A stretch of 41,142 bases of DNA from Bacillota bacterium (GTDB lineage: Bacteria; Bacillota; DTU030; DUMP01), in assembly GCA_030153805.1 (NCBI GenBank), contig JASKLG010000008.1:1-41142 (forward strand), read 5' to 3'. Positions 9,930 to 19,597 of the stretch are shown piece after piece; position 1 is the stretch's first letter; each line of letters begins with the position of its first letter. The translations under genes were made by a program, and so were the position numbers. A model generated the notes under the pieces. The model was not told where the DNA came from. It made no database searches and was given only the letters and a program-made list of their open reading frames with translations.

Positions 9930-10298
9930 ATGAAAGCACTGGGGCGTCACATCCTGGCTGAGTTTTTTGGGTGTGATGGCGCTATCCTCGACGACGTCGA
10001 TGCCATTGAACGTACCCTGGTTGATGCAGCGCTCACTGCTGGAGCTGAAGTCCGTGAGGTGGCCTTTCACCGATTTAGCCCTCAGGGCGTTAGCGGTGTA
10101 GTGATCATCTCTGAGTCGCACCTGGCCATTCACACATGGCCGGAACTCGGCTACGCGGCGGTGGACGTCTTCACCTGTGGTGATAAGGTGGACCCGTGGG
10201 TCGCCTATAATTATATAGCTTCTGCATTTAAAGCGGACAAGGTTACAGCGGCAGAGATCAAGCGCGGTATCTTCGACAAAATCCCCGCGCACACCTAG
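9930..10298 (+). CDS. speD: S-adenosylmethionine decarboxylase proenzyme (prokaryotic class 1B type)
   Basis: [24 protein letters not shown], including the pyruvoyl Ser cleavage region. Confidence 0.94.
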   Translation: MKALGRHILAEFFGCDGAILDDVDAIERTLVDAALTAGAEVREVAFHRFSPQGVSGVVIISESHLAIHTWPELGYAAVDVFTCGDKVDPWVAYNYIASAFKADKVTAAEIKRGIFDKIPAHT

Positions 10299-10345
10299 CA
10301 AAGGGCAGCCTAAGTTTGTTGTCAATCTAGCCGATTCTCATACAT

Positions 10346-10370
10346 CCCTGCACAGAGCAGGGTTTTTTCT
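10346..10370 (+). terminator. Rho-independent terminator after speD
   Basis: CCCTG-CACAGAG-CAGGG followed by TTTTTTCTTTTT. Confidence 0.75.
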
Positions 10371-10432
10371 TTTTGCACCTTTGGTCCCTTATTTTCATAG
10401 TCTAATATGCATACCAAGCCGGGGGTGAGCGT

Positions 10433-11647
10433 ATGCCTGATTTTCTCGCACCAGGAAGTAGCGGCCATGAAGTAAAGGTGCTACAGGCCAGCCTGCGCTT
10501 TCTCCTGGGTGCAAGGCTGAGCGTCGACGGCTACTACGGGCCACAGACAGCTAATTGGGTGCGCCGTTTTCAGGCAGCGCGTGGGTTAGAAGCATCGGGA
10601 AGTTGCGACTCAGCCACCTGGTACACCCTGGCAAAAGAAATTAGCCCCCCTGAACGTCACCTGCAGATCCTGTTACCGTGGTCAATACTTCAGGTGCGGG
10701 AAGGGGACAGAGTTCTCCGGGCGTACCCCCTTGAGAGGCCCCTAGTCAAATTCACGCCCGGAATCACTTGGTTGGATTCTCTGCCGCGCAACAGGAAAGG
10801 CCCGCACCTTCTTAAGCTGGGGAACGGGGTGGTGATTGACCTTGACCCGGGAGACAATAAGCGCAGGCATCTTTGCCGCAGCGCGGTTAAGGTGGAGTCC
10901 GACGACTTCTTTCCTCTACTAAAACGCAGGATGCCTGTACTGATTAATCCCCTCCGCTACCGGCCGGAGCAGCTGCGGCTGCCACCGAATTTAACCCGTA
11001 CCGAATTAGCAGAGTGGGCCGGCATTTCCTTGAAACGATTAGAGGCCACATTCGAACGCATGGAAGAGGGGGGTTTTGTGCCCGCTTCCAGGCCTTTTTG
11101 GCCGGCTTTTTGGGCCTATCCGCTTCAAGGCCCCGAAGAATGGATTGCGTGTGTACCTTATCTGATGGGAGTTGTTCTTGCCCCAGAACTCATAAAAACC
11201 TGGGCACCATACATTCGAAAGTGGCGCCTTCTGGCGCTAACCGTTTCTTCCGGGCAGGCGCTACCGCGGCCAACAGCTGGTTGCCACGGCTGGTGTTTTG
11301 TGCCCTCGCCCCCAGAAGCCTTAATTGCTCTATCGCCATTCCCCAGCAAACAAAACCGGGCCAAGGATCTCGTTCAAGCTTTAATTCTGCCTAACGCCGA
11401 GGCTGTTGCCGCCATACCGAGCGCGGCACTCAATCTCGATTGGTATGCAGTGCCGGTCGGTTTTTGTAATTCAGGGCAGTTAACCTCCGTACGGCGGCAC
11501 CTTCATCCGCAGCGCCTGCTTCTTACTGCCGGCGGCAAGGAAGTTAAGGCGGCAGCGCATCTCGCCAAAGAGGAAAGGCTGGGGGGACTCCTTCTAACTT
11601 CGTGCCCACCGGATGGCACCTGGATTAGGATGTGGCTGGATCTTTAG
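10433..11647 (+). CDS. peptidoglycan-binding domain protein with degenerate L,D-transpeptidase-like segment and unassigned C-terminal region
   Basis: PG_binding_1: LAPGSSGHEVKVLQASLRFLLGARLSVDGYYGPQTANWVRRFQAARGL; HLCRSAVKVESDDFFPLLKRRMPVLI recalls a YkuD core. Confidence 0.65.
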   Translation: MPDFLAPGSSGHEVKVLQASLRFLLGARLSVDGYYGPQTANWVRRFQAARGLEASGSCDSATWYTLAKEISPPERHLQILLPWSILQVREGDRVLRAYPLERPLVKFTPGITWLDSLPRNRKGPHLLKLGNGVVIDLDPGDNKRRHLCRSAVKVESDDFFPLLKRRMPVLINPLRYRPEQLRLPPNLTRTELAEWAGISLKRLEATFERMEEGGFVPASRPFWPAFWAYPLQGPEEWIACVPYLMGVVLAPELIKTWAPYIRKWRLLALTVSSGQALPRPTAGCHGWCFVPSPPEALIALSPFPSKQNRAKDLVQALILPNAEAVAAIPSAALNLDWYAVPVGFCNSGQLTSVRRHLHPQRLLLTAGGKEVKAAAHLAKEERLGGLLLTSCPPDGTWIRMWLDL

Positions 11648-11757
11648 GGAAGGATTCCCAGGCACGTCCATTCTTAGACGGCATATTTTTTAATACTCGG
11701 AGGTCGGTGGGTAAGTGAAGAACCTTCAGGATAAAGCAAAGGAGGTAGGGAGGAAAA

Positions 11758-11994
11758 ATGCGGTTCACCCCAGAACTCCTTGCACCAGTTGAGGTTCGCA
11801 TAGTCCGGGAAGCATACCGCGATTGGCGTCAGGCACAGCGCTTTTTCGAGGAAGTTACGGACCCTTATCTTGTAGACTTCGCTATTTACTGGGAGCGGGC
11901 GGCGCGCCTCAGGTATCAGTACCTACTCTGTCTGTTGAAAAGGGATGGCTTTGCCCTTAGCCAGAAAGAGCTAATTGCCTTGGTAGTTCAGTGA
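11758..11994 (+). CDS. DUF2508 (YaaL-like) protein
   Basis: EAYRDWRQAQRFFEEVTDPYLVDFAIYWERAARLRYQYLL pattern. Confidence 0.7.
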   Translation: MRFTPELLAPVEVRIVREAYRDWRQAQRFFEEVTDPYLVDFAIYWERAARLRYQYLLCLLKRDGFALSQKELIALVVQ

Positions 11995-12041
11995 GGAAGA
12001 AGAGTGCCGTGCACGAAGGCTGAATAGGAAGGAGATGCAAT

Positions 12042-13079
12042 ATGCCAAAGCTTAGAGTGGGCATCGTTTTCGGCGGGTGTTCAGGCGAACACGAGGTTTC
12101 CCTTATGTCTGCTGCCTCGGTAATTAAGTTTATACCGCGGGACAAATATGAGCCGGTCCTCATCGGCATTACAAAAAAAGGGGGGTGGCTTACGGAAGGT
12201 AATCCCTGGGAAGCGCTCAAGCAGGGTACCTCTGAATCAGGAGGCCCTGCCCCTATGGAGCTTCTGGCCTCACTCGACGCAGTCTTTCCAGTTCTGCACG
12301 GCCCTTACGGCGAAGACGGCACGATTCAAGGATTGTTTGAAATGTGTGCCGTTCCTTACGTGGGAGCCGGAGTTCTGGCTTCGGCCGTCGGCATGGATAA
12401 AGTGACTATGAAGCGTGTTTTTGCTGCCAGTGGCTTACCGATAGTGCGGCACCGGGTGTTGGAACGCCGTGTGTGGGAAAACGAACCGAGAGAAACCATC
12501 ATCAAAGATGTGGTAAAAGAACTCGGTCTTCCTGTTTTTGTTAAGCCGGCCAACCTTGGTTCCAGCGTTGGGGTCAGCAAAGCCCGAAATGAAGAAGAGC
12601 TCAAGCAGGCTGTAGATCTGGCCTGTCAGTACGATCGAAAGGTAGTAATAGAGGAATATATCCCTTGCCGGGAGGTAGAATGTGCCGTACTCGGCAACGA
12701 TGAGCCTGAAGCTTCCGTGATCGGGGAAGTCGTTCCACGTAAAGAGTTTTATGACTATGAAGCCAAGTATACGGATGGCGTCTCGGACTTTATTGTACCG
12801 GCTCCGTTCCCCAGGGCAATACAAGAGGAAGTCCGGTCTCTGGCCATTCGCGCCTTTAAGGCTATAGACTGTAGCGGCATGGCCCGCGTGGATTTTTTCA
12901 TTCACCGGGAGACCGGCCGGGTGATACTAAACGAAATCAATACCATTCCGGGGTTTACTCATCTTTCCATGTATCCACGCCTTTGGGAGGCCAGCGGGCT
13001 GAGCTATCCTGATCTCATCGACCGCCTAATCGTGTTGGCCAGGGAACGCTTTGCCGAGCGCCGACGCAATCGCATTTAG
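12042..13079 (+). CDS. ddl: D-alanine--D-alanine ligase
   Basis: VFGGCSGEHEVSLMSA, GPYGEDGTIQGLFEM, VKPANLGSSVGVSKA and LNEINTIPGFTHLSMYPRLW. Confidence 0.96.
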   Translation: MPKLRVGIVFGGCSGEHEVSLMSAASVIKFIPRDKYEPVLIGITKKGGWLTEGNPWEALKQGTSESGGPAPMELLASLDAVFPVLHGPYGEDGTIQGLFEMCAVPYVGAGVLASAVGMDKVTMKRVFAASGLPIVRHRVLERRVWENEPRETIIKDVVKELGLPVFVKPANLGSSVGVSKARNEEELKQAVDLACQYDRKVVIEEYIPCREVECAVLGNDEPEASVIGEVVPRKEFYDYEAKYTDGVSDFIVPAPFPRAIQEEVRSLAIRAFKAIDCSGMARVDFFIHRETGRVILNEINTIPGFTHLSMYPRLWEASGLSYPDLIDRLIVLARERFAERRRNRI

Positions 13080-13226
13080 GAAGGCGAAAAAAAATTGGGC
13101 TCATCGGGGCATAATAGCACTGCCTCTTCTTACGTTTTCTTTCTTAAAGAAGGAAAAGTAATGCTCTTTACCGAATGAATAAAAAGAAAGCGGTTCGAGC
13201 TTCGCAAATAAGGGGGAAAGTGCAGA

Positions 13227-15305
13227 GTGAAAGATTATGCGACAGACAAACTACGTAATGTGGCACTTATTTCCCACGGCAGTGCCGGTAAGACTTCTTT
13301 AACGGAAGCCCTTCTTTTTACCAGCGGTGGCAGCGACCGTCTGGGAAGGGTAGACGAGGGAAATACAGTTGCCGATTATGACCCCGATGAGATAAAGCGC
13401 AAGATAACTATTAACACGGCCGTTGTTCCTTGCGAGTGGGCAGGTTGTAAAGTCAACCTTTTGGATACCCCAGGCTATGCCGACTTTATTGGAGATATGA
13501 TCGGCGCGCTCAGCGTAGCTGATGCTGCCGTGACTTTAGTTTGCGCAGTTTCCGGCGTGGAGGTCAACACTCATCGCGTGTGGCGCTTGGCGGAAGAGAG
13601 GAGCCTGCCGCGTCTAATCTTCATTAACAAACTTGATCGGGAAAATGCCCACTTTGATCGTGTTCTTGAGCAGATTAGGTCCGAACTAACTCCCCGCGCC
13701 GTGGCGCTTCAACTACCCATAGGCGCTGAGGCAAATTTCCGTGGCGTAGTTGATTTGGTAAACATGAAGGCCTTCCTTTTCCAGAACGGAAAGGCGGTGG
13801 AAGCGCCGGTTCCGGACGATTTGGCCGAGCACATCCAGATAGAGAGAGAAAAGCTGATTGAAGCTGCTGCCGAAACCGACGACGAGTTGACAATGAAATA
13901 TCTAGACGGCGAGGAACTTACTCAAGAAGAAATTGTGCGCGGCCTCCGTAAGGGAACATTAGAGGGTAAGTTGTTCCCTGTTTTGTGTGGTTCTGCCTAC
14001 CAGAACAAAGGAATGAGCCTGCTCTTAGACGCGATCGTAGCCTACCTTCCTTCGCCACTCGACCGGCCGCCAATAAAAGGCCGCCAAGTTCCGAGTCAGG
14101 CAGAGGTAGAGATTGCTTCTGATCCCACGGGGCCTCTAGTAGCACAGGCGTTTAAGACCATGGCCGACCCGTTTGTCGGCAGGCTTACGTATTTCCGGGT
14201 TTACCGGGGCAAGCTTGTTTCGGACAGCACCATCTACAACGCGGGAAAAGAAAAGTCCGAACGCGTCGGCCAGGTCTTTGTGCCGAGGGGTAAGACACAA
14301 AACCCGGTCGGTGCAGTGGTAGCCGGTGACATTGGCGCCGTGGCCAAACTTCAAGAAACGGCTACCGGCGATACCCTGTGTGAAAAAGACCATGCCGTTG
14401 TTTTACCAGTACCCGAGTTTCCACGCCCCTGTTATTCTGTAGCCATTACCGCTAAGTCTAAAGGTGATGAAGACAAGTTGGGGACCGGGTTGGCGCGCTT
14501 GATGGAAGAAGATCCCACACTGGCGTTAAAGAAAGACCCCGAAACCCGCGAACTCATTGTTTCGGGTATGGGGGACGTCCACATTGATGTAACAGTGGAC
14601 AGGCTAAAACGCAAGTTTGGCGTAGAAGTTCTAACTTCGACCCCCACAGTTCCGTACCGGGAAACCCTGCGCAAGCCAGTTAAGGTAGAGGGCAAGCATA
14701 AGAAACAGACAGGCGGCCACGGTCAGTACGGCCATGTGTGGTTGGAGATAGAACCCCTTCCCGAGGGCAGCGGCTTCGTGTTTGAAGAGAAGATATTTGG
14801 CGGCGCTGTGCCCAAGCAGTACATCCCTGCCGTTGAAAAAGGGGTACGCGAAGCCATGCGCGAGGGTGTAGTGGCGGGCTTTCCTGTGGTAGACGTGAAA
14901 GTAACTCTCGTGGATGGTTCCTTCCACCCCGTGGATTCTTCGGAAATGGCTTTCAAGATTGCCGCCAGTTTGGCTTTCAAAAAGGGGGCCGAACAGGCCA
15001 ATCCAGTAATCCTCGAACCTATTATGAACCTTGAGGTGACCGTTCCTGAGGCTTATATGGGCGACGTCATCGGCGACTTGAATGCCAAACGAGGGCGCAT
15101 CCTTGGCCTTGAACCGGCAGGACCGAACCAGATAATTCGGGCGCAGGTACCCCTGGCAGAGCTTTCCAAGTACGCCATCGACCTTAGATCGCTTACCCAA
15201 GGGCGTGGATCTTTTACCATGGCCTTCGACCACTACGAAGAAGTACCTGCGCGTCTGGCCGAGGAGATCGTGGCCCAGGCTAAGAAAAACAAGACGGAGG
15301 ACTAA
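13227..15305 (+). CDS. elongation factor G-like translational GTPase (EF-G paralogue)
   Basis: G1 motif SHGSAGKTSLTEALLF, DTPGYADF, NKLDREN; EF-G domains IV/V (GGHGQYGHVWLEIEPL). The P-loop differs from canonical AHIDAGKTT. Confidence 0.88.
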   Translation: MKDYATDKLRNVALISHGSAGKTSLTEALLFTSGGSDRLGRVDEGNTVADYDPDEIKRKITINTAVVPCEWAGCKVNLLDTPGYADFIGDMIGALSVADAAVTLVCAVSGVEVNTHRVWRLAEERSLPRLIFINKLDRENAHFDRVLEQIRSELTPRAVALQLPIGAEANFRGVVDLVNMKAFLFQNGKAVEAPVPDDLAEHIQIEREKLIEAAAETDDELTMKYLDGEELTQEEIVRGLRKGTLEGKLFPVLCGSAYQNKGMSLLLDAIVAYLPSPLDRPPIKGRQVPSQAEVEIASDPTGPLVAQAFKTMADPFVGRLTYFRVYRGKLVSDSTIYNAGKEKSERVGQVFVPRGKTQNPVGAVVAGDIGAVAKLQETATGDTLCEKDHAVVLPVPEFPRPCYSVAITAKSKGDEDKLGTGLARLMEEDPTLALKKDPETRELIVSGMGDVHIDVTVDRLKRKFGVEVLTSTPTVPYRETLRKPVKVEGKHKKQTGGHGQYGHVWLEIEPLPEGSGFVFEEKIFGGAVPKQYIPAVEKGVREAMREGVVAGFPVVDVKVTLVDGSFHPVDSSEMAFKIAASLAFKKGAEQANPVILEPIMNLEVTVPEAYMGDVIGDLNAKRGRILGLEPAGPNQIIRAQVPLAELSKYAIDLRSLTQGRGSFTMAFDHYEEVPARLAEEIVAQAKKNKTED

Positions 15306-15312
15306 GATTTCC

Positions 15313-15342
15313 ACAGGGCCCCGGGTTAGACCCGGGCCCTGT
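15313..15342 (+). terminator. strong GC hairpin downstream of EF-G paralogue
   Basis: CAGGGCCC(C)GGGT / ACCCGGGCCCTG inverted repeat; no long T-tract, so termination is tentative. Confidence 0.5.
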
Positions 15343-15405
15343 CACCACGTCTCTCCTTTCCCGCATAGAGTACTGTAGCAAGGCAGGCGGGAGGGTGGTG
15401 GGCGG

Positions 15406-15699
15406 GTGACGGAGTATTGTCCGTTTCAAGTGCTTACGGCTAAGGAGGTCCGATGTGAACTAGGGCAGGGATCTCTTTCTCCTAAAGACAGTGAGGAGCC
15501 CTGGGCCTGTGCCGGTTGTAGCATTCCCCGGGTTCTGGCTAATCGGCCGTGTATTTACCTTGAGCCGGTTAAGCGCTTTGCCCTGCGGGGCAAAAGCATT
15601 ACCTTTTTTCGTTGTACTATGTTTGGAGTAGTAATTGACGAACCTTTTCGCCTTTGCCCGCAATGTGTCGCCAACGAACCAACCGCCAGAGCACATTAG
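15406..15699 (+). CDS. small Cys-rich hypothetical protein
   Basis: GTG start; cysteine pairs in WACAGCSIP and LCPQCVA plus several further Cys; sits upstream of surE. Confidence 0.55.
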   Translation: MTEYCPFQVLTAKEVRCELGQGSLSPKDSEEPWACAGCSIPRVLANRPCIYLEPVKRFALRGKSITFFRCTMFGVVIDEPFRLCPQCVANEPTARAH

Positions 15700-15719
15700 A
15701 GCAGGAGGCCGTCTAATTA

Positions 15720-16490
15720 ATGTTTGTTCTTCTCACAAACGATGATGGAATAGAAGCTCCCGGGCTTCTTGCCCTGGCCAGTGAGTTCCGCTCTCGGCAT
15801 GAGGTCGCCATTGTGGCTCCGGATCGGGAGCGTAGCGCTTCAGCTCATGCCATTACTGTAGATCGCCCCCTTCGCGCCAAGAAAATTGAGCATGCCCAAG
15901 CACCGTCCTGGGCAGTAAGTGGCACCCCTGGCGACTGTGTGAAGCTTGCTATAACCACCTTGCTTCCACGGCAGCCGGATATGGTCATTTCAGGCATAAA
16001 CCGGGGTCCTAACCTGGGCACGGATGTTTTTTATTCAGGGACGGTAGCCGCTGCTCTTGAGGGTGTTCTTTTCGGCTTACCGGCGATTGCGGTGTCGCTG
16101 GCTAGTTATGCCGCTAATGCCAATTACGGCTTTGCGGCAAGGGTGGCCCGCGCCGTTGCTGAACGCCTGATTGGAAAACCTGTACTTTCCCAGGCTTTGC
16201 TCAATATCAACGTCCCAAACTTGCCCGACAAAGAAATCCGGGGGATAAGTATTACCCGCCTTGGTACCCGGCGTTACAGGAACGTGTTTGAAGCACGGAA
16301 AGATCCACGCGGACAAATATACTACTGGCTTGCCGGAGAACTTGTCAACGAAGAAAGGTCAGATCGCGATACCGATATCGCGGCAGTTGCTGAGGGCAAA
16401 GTCTCAATTACGCCTCTCCATATCGACCTTACCGACTATGGGCGCTTGCCCCAGCTTGAGCGCTGGCTGGACGAGCCTTTTGACATATAA
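15720..16490 (+). CDS. surE: 5'/3'-nucleotidase SurE
   Basis: LLTNDDGIEAPGLLALA, APDRERSASAHAITV and SGINRGPNLGTDVFYSGTVAAA. Confidence 0.96.
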   Translation: MFVLLTNDDGIEAPGLLALASEFRSRHEVAIVAPDRERSASAHAITVDRPLRAKKIEHAQAPSWAVSGTPGDCVKLAITTLLPRQPDMVISGINRGPNLGTDVFYSGTVAAALEGVLFGLPAIAVSLASYAANANYGFAARVARAVAERLIGKPVLSQALLNINVPNLPDKEIRGISITRLGTRRYRNVFEARKDPRGQIYYWLAGELVNEERSDRDTDIAAVAEGKVSITPLHIDLTDYGRLPQLERWLDEPFDI

Positions 16491-16508
16491 TTCCAAGATT
16501 GGTATAAT

Positions 16509-17627
16509 ATGGGTGGGGAGATGAGCTATATGAGCATCCACACCACCCTGAATTCAGAGGAACAGAAACAACTACCGGTGACCGAAAACGATTGGCAACA
16601 GGTCGTGGCGGGGTTATCGGCTGTAGGACATGAGTTGTCCCAGGACTCTACGCGACTAATTGAACTAGGAGAAGCCTACCTGAAAGGGCGCCTGGTAGGG
16701 CAGGCGGAAGAATGTTTTCGCGCTGCCCTTAGAATCGTTCCGGACCTGAGTCTAGCCCACTATTACCTGGGTTATCTTTACAGCCGGCAAGGCAGACACC
16801 GGGAAGCAGCTCTAGAATTCGGGAAGTGTCTTGCTGCTCAGCCTCGCAATGACGAAATTTACGCTGAACTGGGCTTGGTATACTTTAAACAAGGACGGGT
16901 TGAAGAGGCGCGAGCCTTATGGCAACAGGGGCTGCTTTTTGCTGAACAACGTGACCGGTTGGTGAAGTTCCTTGATGAGATGTCGTACCGTGTGACCCTG
17001 GATGGGGAAGAAAGGGTAGTGCCGAATTTGTGCCGTATGGCCTTTTTGGCAGCGGATAATAACTATCGCTTAGCTTTGGCGTATCTGGAGCGGGCAAGAT
17101 GGCTTGAACCTTTTAACCCAGTGGTATTTACAACCTATGCGCATGTGTTTGCAACACAAGGAAAAAACGAAGAAGCCGAAACAGCCTGGCAAGAAGCCAT
17201 CCGTCTTGCTCCTTCCGACCCGGCTCACCAGGCCGGTTTTGCCGCCTTTCTTCTCGGACAGGGAAAATGTAAAGATGCGCGTACCTGGGCGGAGCGAGCC
17301 GTAATGCTTGCTCCTCGAGAAGCCGAGTACCGCCTTATTCTTGCCCGGGCCGAAGCACAAAACGGCAACTTAACTGCCGCTGAGCAGCATCTTAGAATTG
17401 CGCGTGATTTGGAGCCCGAACAGCCTGCCGTAAACTACGAGTTAGGGCGCTTGCTTTGGCAAAGGAAGGAAGTAGGGCCTGCCCTGGCGTACCTGCGGAA
17501 AGCCGCCCGCGCCGGTCATCGGGAGGCCAAGGCCTATTTGACTATGGCCTGTAGGATGACAAAAGGGCAGCTGGCAACAAAGCCGCTTCTCAAGGGAGGT
17601 TCTAGCCTTGAGCAAATTGCTAATTGA
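16509..17627 (+). CDS. tetratricopeptide repeat protein (start may be 16521 or later)
   Basis: Multiple TPR units, e.g. LSLAHYYLGYLYSRQGRHREAALEFGKCLAAQP; TATAAT just upstream near 16502. Confidence 0.8.
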   Translation: MGGEMSYMSIHTTLNSEEQKQLPVTENDWQQVVAGLSAVGHELSQDSTRLIELGEAYLKGRLVGQAEECFRAALRIVPDLSLAHYYLGYLYSRQGRHREAALEFGKCLAAQPRNDEIYAELGLVYFKQGRVEEARALWQQGLLFAEQRDRLVKFLDEMSYRVTLDGEERVVPNLCRMAFLAADNNYRLALAYLERARWLEPFNPVVFTTYAHVFATQGKNEEAETAWQEAIRLAPSDPAHQAGFAAFLLGQGKCKDARTWAERAVMLAPREAEYRLILARAEAQNGNLTAAEQHLRIARDLEPEQPAVNYELGRLLWQRKEVGPALAYLRKAARAGHREAKAYLTMACRMTKGQLATKPLLKGGSSLEQIAN

Positions 17628-18909
17628 GGGTGCCACCGTCGTAACTCTGAATTTGGATAACGCCATTTACTCGCCGGGCGATATCATTGTCGAAAACGAC
17701 AGGTTAGTTTACGTTGGGCCATCACAAAAACGCCTGGCTTGGCAGCCCGATCGGATAGTATGTGGGCAGGGAAAGATTGCCCTCCCCGGTTTTGTTAACA
17801 CTCATACCCACGCCGCGATGACACTTTTTCGCAGCTACGCCGACGACCTGGCCTTGAAACCCTGGCTGGAGGAAAAGGTTTGGCCTCTTGAGGCTAGACT
17901 AACGCCCGAGGCTGTCTATTGGGGAACTATGTTGGCTTGTCTGGAGATGCTGGAAGCTGGGGTTACCACTTTTGCCGATATGTATTTTTACCCGGAGGAA
18001 GCAGTACGCGCCGTAGCCGAAAGCGGTCTTCGTGCCGACGTGGCCCCAGGGCTGATCGGGGTCGCTCCGCAGGCGGAACAAGCTCTGGTAAAAGCAGTCG
18101 ATTTCGTTAAATGTGTCCAGGGAAAGGCTGGTGGTCGGATTAGGGCACGGCTCGGACCGCACGCACCTTACACCTGTCCGCCCCCATATCTCAAGGAGGT
18201 AGTATCTGCTGCTCGCGAGCTGGGCTGCGGCATCCACATCCATCTCGCGGAAACAAAAGGAGAGGTGGAAGAGCTCAGGGCCCAAACGGGGTATTCACCG
18301 GTGCAATTGCTGCACCATATCCTGGGGGAGGCGGGTCCGGTTCCCGTTCTTGCTGCCCACTGTGTCCACCTAAGCAATGAGGACATCAGGCTCTTGGCCG
18401 AGGACGGCATCGGGGTAGCCCATAACCCGGGCAGCAACCTTAAACTGGCGAGCGGGCTGGCACCTCTGGCCAACCTAATGGCGGCCGGTGTAAAGGTAGG
18501 GCTAGGTACAGATGGGGCAGCCAGCAACAACAACCTTGACGTTTTAGAGGAAATGCGTCTAGCCACACTCCTCGCAAAGTTGTCGACAGGTGATCCTACC
18601 GCGGTTCCGGCAGCCGCAGCTTTGCGCTTGGCTACGCTTTCAGGAGCAGAGGCCCTCGGGCTGGAGGAACAAATTGGTAGTTTGGAAGCAGGTAAGCAAG
18701 CCGACATAATTCTCCTGAAAGAAGAGCAGGCTCACCTCTTCCCACGTCACGACGTTGTTTCTCGTATCGTCTATGCAGCCCGATCGGCGGATGTTGATAC
18801 GGTAATCGTCGCCGGAGAAGTGCTTCTAGAAAACGGCCGGCCGGTGAAGCTGGACCGAGAGAAAATTTTGGCCGAAGCCCAACGGCAGGCTGAGAAACTA
18901 CTTGGATAG
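17608..18909 (+). CDS. mtaD: amidohydrolase; 5-methylthioadenosine/S-adenosylhomocysteine deaminase
   Basis: LPGFVNTHTHAAMTLFRSYADDL, GPHAPYTCPPPYL and GLGTDGAASNNNLDVLEEMR. Confidence 0.92.
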   Translation: MSKLLIEGATVVTLNLDNAIYSPGDIIVENDRLVYVGPSQKRLAWQPDRIVCGQGKIALPGFVNTHTHAAMTLFRSYADDLALKPWLEEKVWPLEARLTPEAVYWGTMLACLEMLEAGVTTFADMYFYPEEAVRAVAESGLRADVAPGLIGVAPQAEQALVKAVDFVKCVQGKAGGRIRARLGPHAPYTCPPPYLKEVVSAARELGCGIHIHLAETKGEVEELRAQTGYSPVQLLHHILGEAGPVPVLAAHCVHLSNEDIRLLAEDGIGVAHNPGSNLKLASGLAPLANLMAAGVKVGLGTDGAASNNNLDVLEEMRLATLLAKLSTGDPTAVPAAAALRLATLSGAEALGLEEQIGSLEAGKQADIILLKEEQAHLFPRHDVVSRIVYAARSADVDTVIVAGEVLLENGRPVKLDREKILAEAQRQAEKLLG

Positions 18910-19575
18910 GTTATCCTCGTTCTGTCCAGCCTTAGGCTGGTTTTTCTTTAGAAAGGCGGTACACTCGGTCGCTAAAGGACACGCGCTGCAACGAGGGTTT
19001 TTTGCTCGGCAGATGCGACGGCCGTGCTGAATCAAACGATGATGAGTAACAATCCATTGAGTAGCTGGGATTTTTGCTTCCAGGTCGTGCTCTACTTCTT
19101 CCGGCGTTCGGCCTTCAGAAAGGCCGAGGCGCCTGGCCACGCGAAAAACATGGGTGTCGACGGCAAGCGCCGGAAGGGAAAAAGCGTTTGCCAGAACCAC
19201 CTTAGCCGTTTTGCGGCCCACACCAGGAAGGGTGAGCAGGCTTTCCAGGCTGTCGGGTACACTACCACCGAAATCGCTCACCAATTTTCTGGCAGTAGCT
19301 ACCAGGTATCGCGCCTTGGTCCGGTTTAGGCCTACACCGGCAATATCCTTGGCCACATTTTCCGGATCGGCAGCGGCGAGGGCATAAGGCGTAGGGTAGC
19401 GCTGAAAAAGAAGAGGAGTTACCCGGTTTACTTGTCGATCCGTAGTTTGGGCCGAAAGAATGGTTGCTACCAGAAGTTCGAAAGGAGAACGGAAGTGAAG
19501 TTCTGTTCTGGCTTCCGGATATGCCTTTGCTAGAAGGTCCAACAACTTTTCTACTTTCTTGACCACTAATATCAC
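18898..19575 (-). CDS. nth: endonuclease III
   Basis: Hh[31 protein letters not shown]; [4Fe-4S] cysteines in [19 protein letters not shown]. Confidence 0.95.
   Translation of the reverse strand: MILVVKKVEKLLDLLAKAYPEARTELHFRSPFELLVATILSAQTTDRQVNRVTPLLFQRYPTPYALAAADPENVAKDIAGVGLNRTKARYLVATARKLVSDFGGSVPDSLESLLTLPGVGRKTAKVVLANAFSLPALAVDTHVFRVARRLGLSEGRTPEEVEHDLEAKIPATQWIVTHHRLIQHGRRICRAKNPRCSACPLATECTAFLKKNQPKAGQNEDNLSK
18926..18950 (+). terminator. Rho-independent terminator for mtaD, inside the antisense nth 3' end
   Basis: CCAGCC-TTA-GGCTGG followed by TTTTTCTTT. Confidence 0.7.
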
Positions 19576-19597
19576 CTTCTCAGAAAGGAGTCAGGAC

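Noticed and set aside
13135-13157. AT-rich inverted repeat TTTTCTTTCTT/AAGAAGGAAAA upstream of EF-G paralogue
   Set aside because: Low-complexity purine/pyrimidine sequence; one mismatch and no other support, so could be chance.
14631-15314. 227-aa minus-strand ORF antisense to the EF-G paralogue
   Set aside because: No RBS or recognisable domain; the opposite strand is a clearly conserved CDS, so this looks like a codon-usage shadow ORF.
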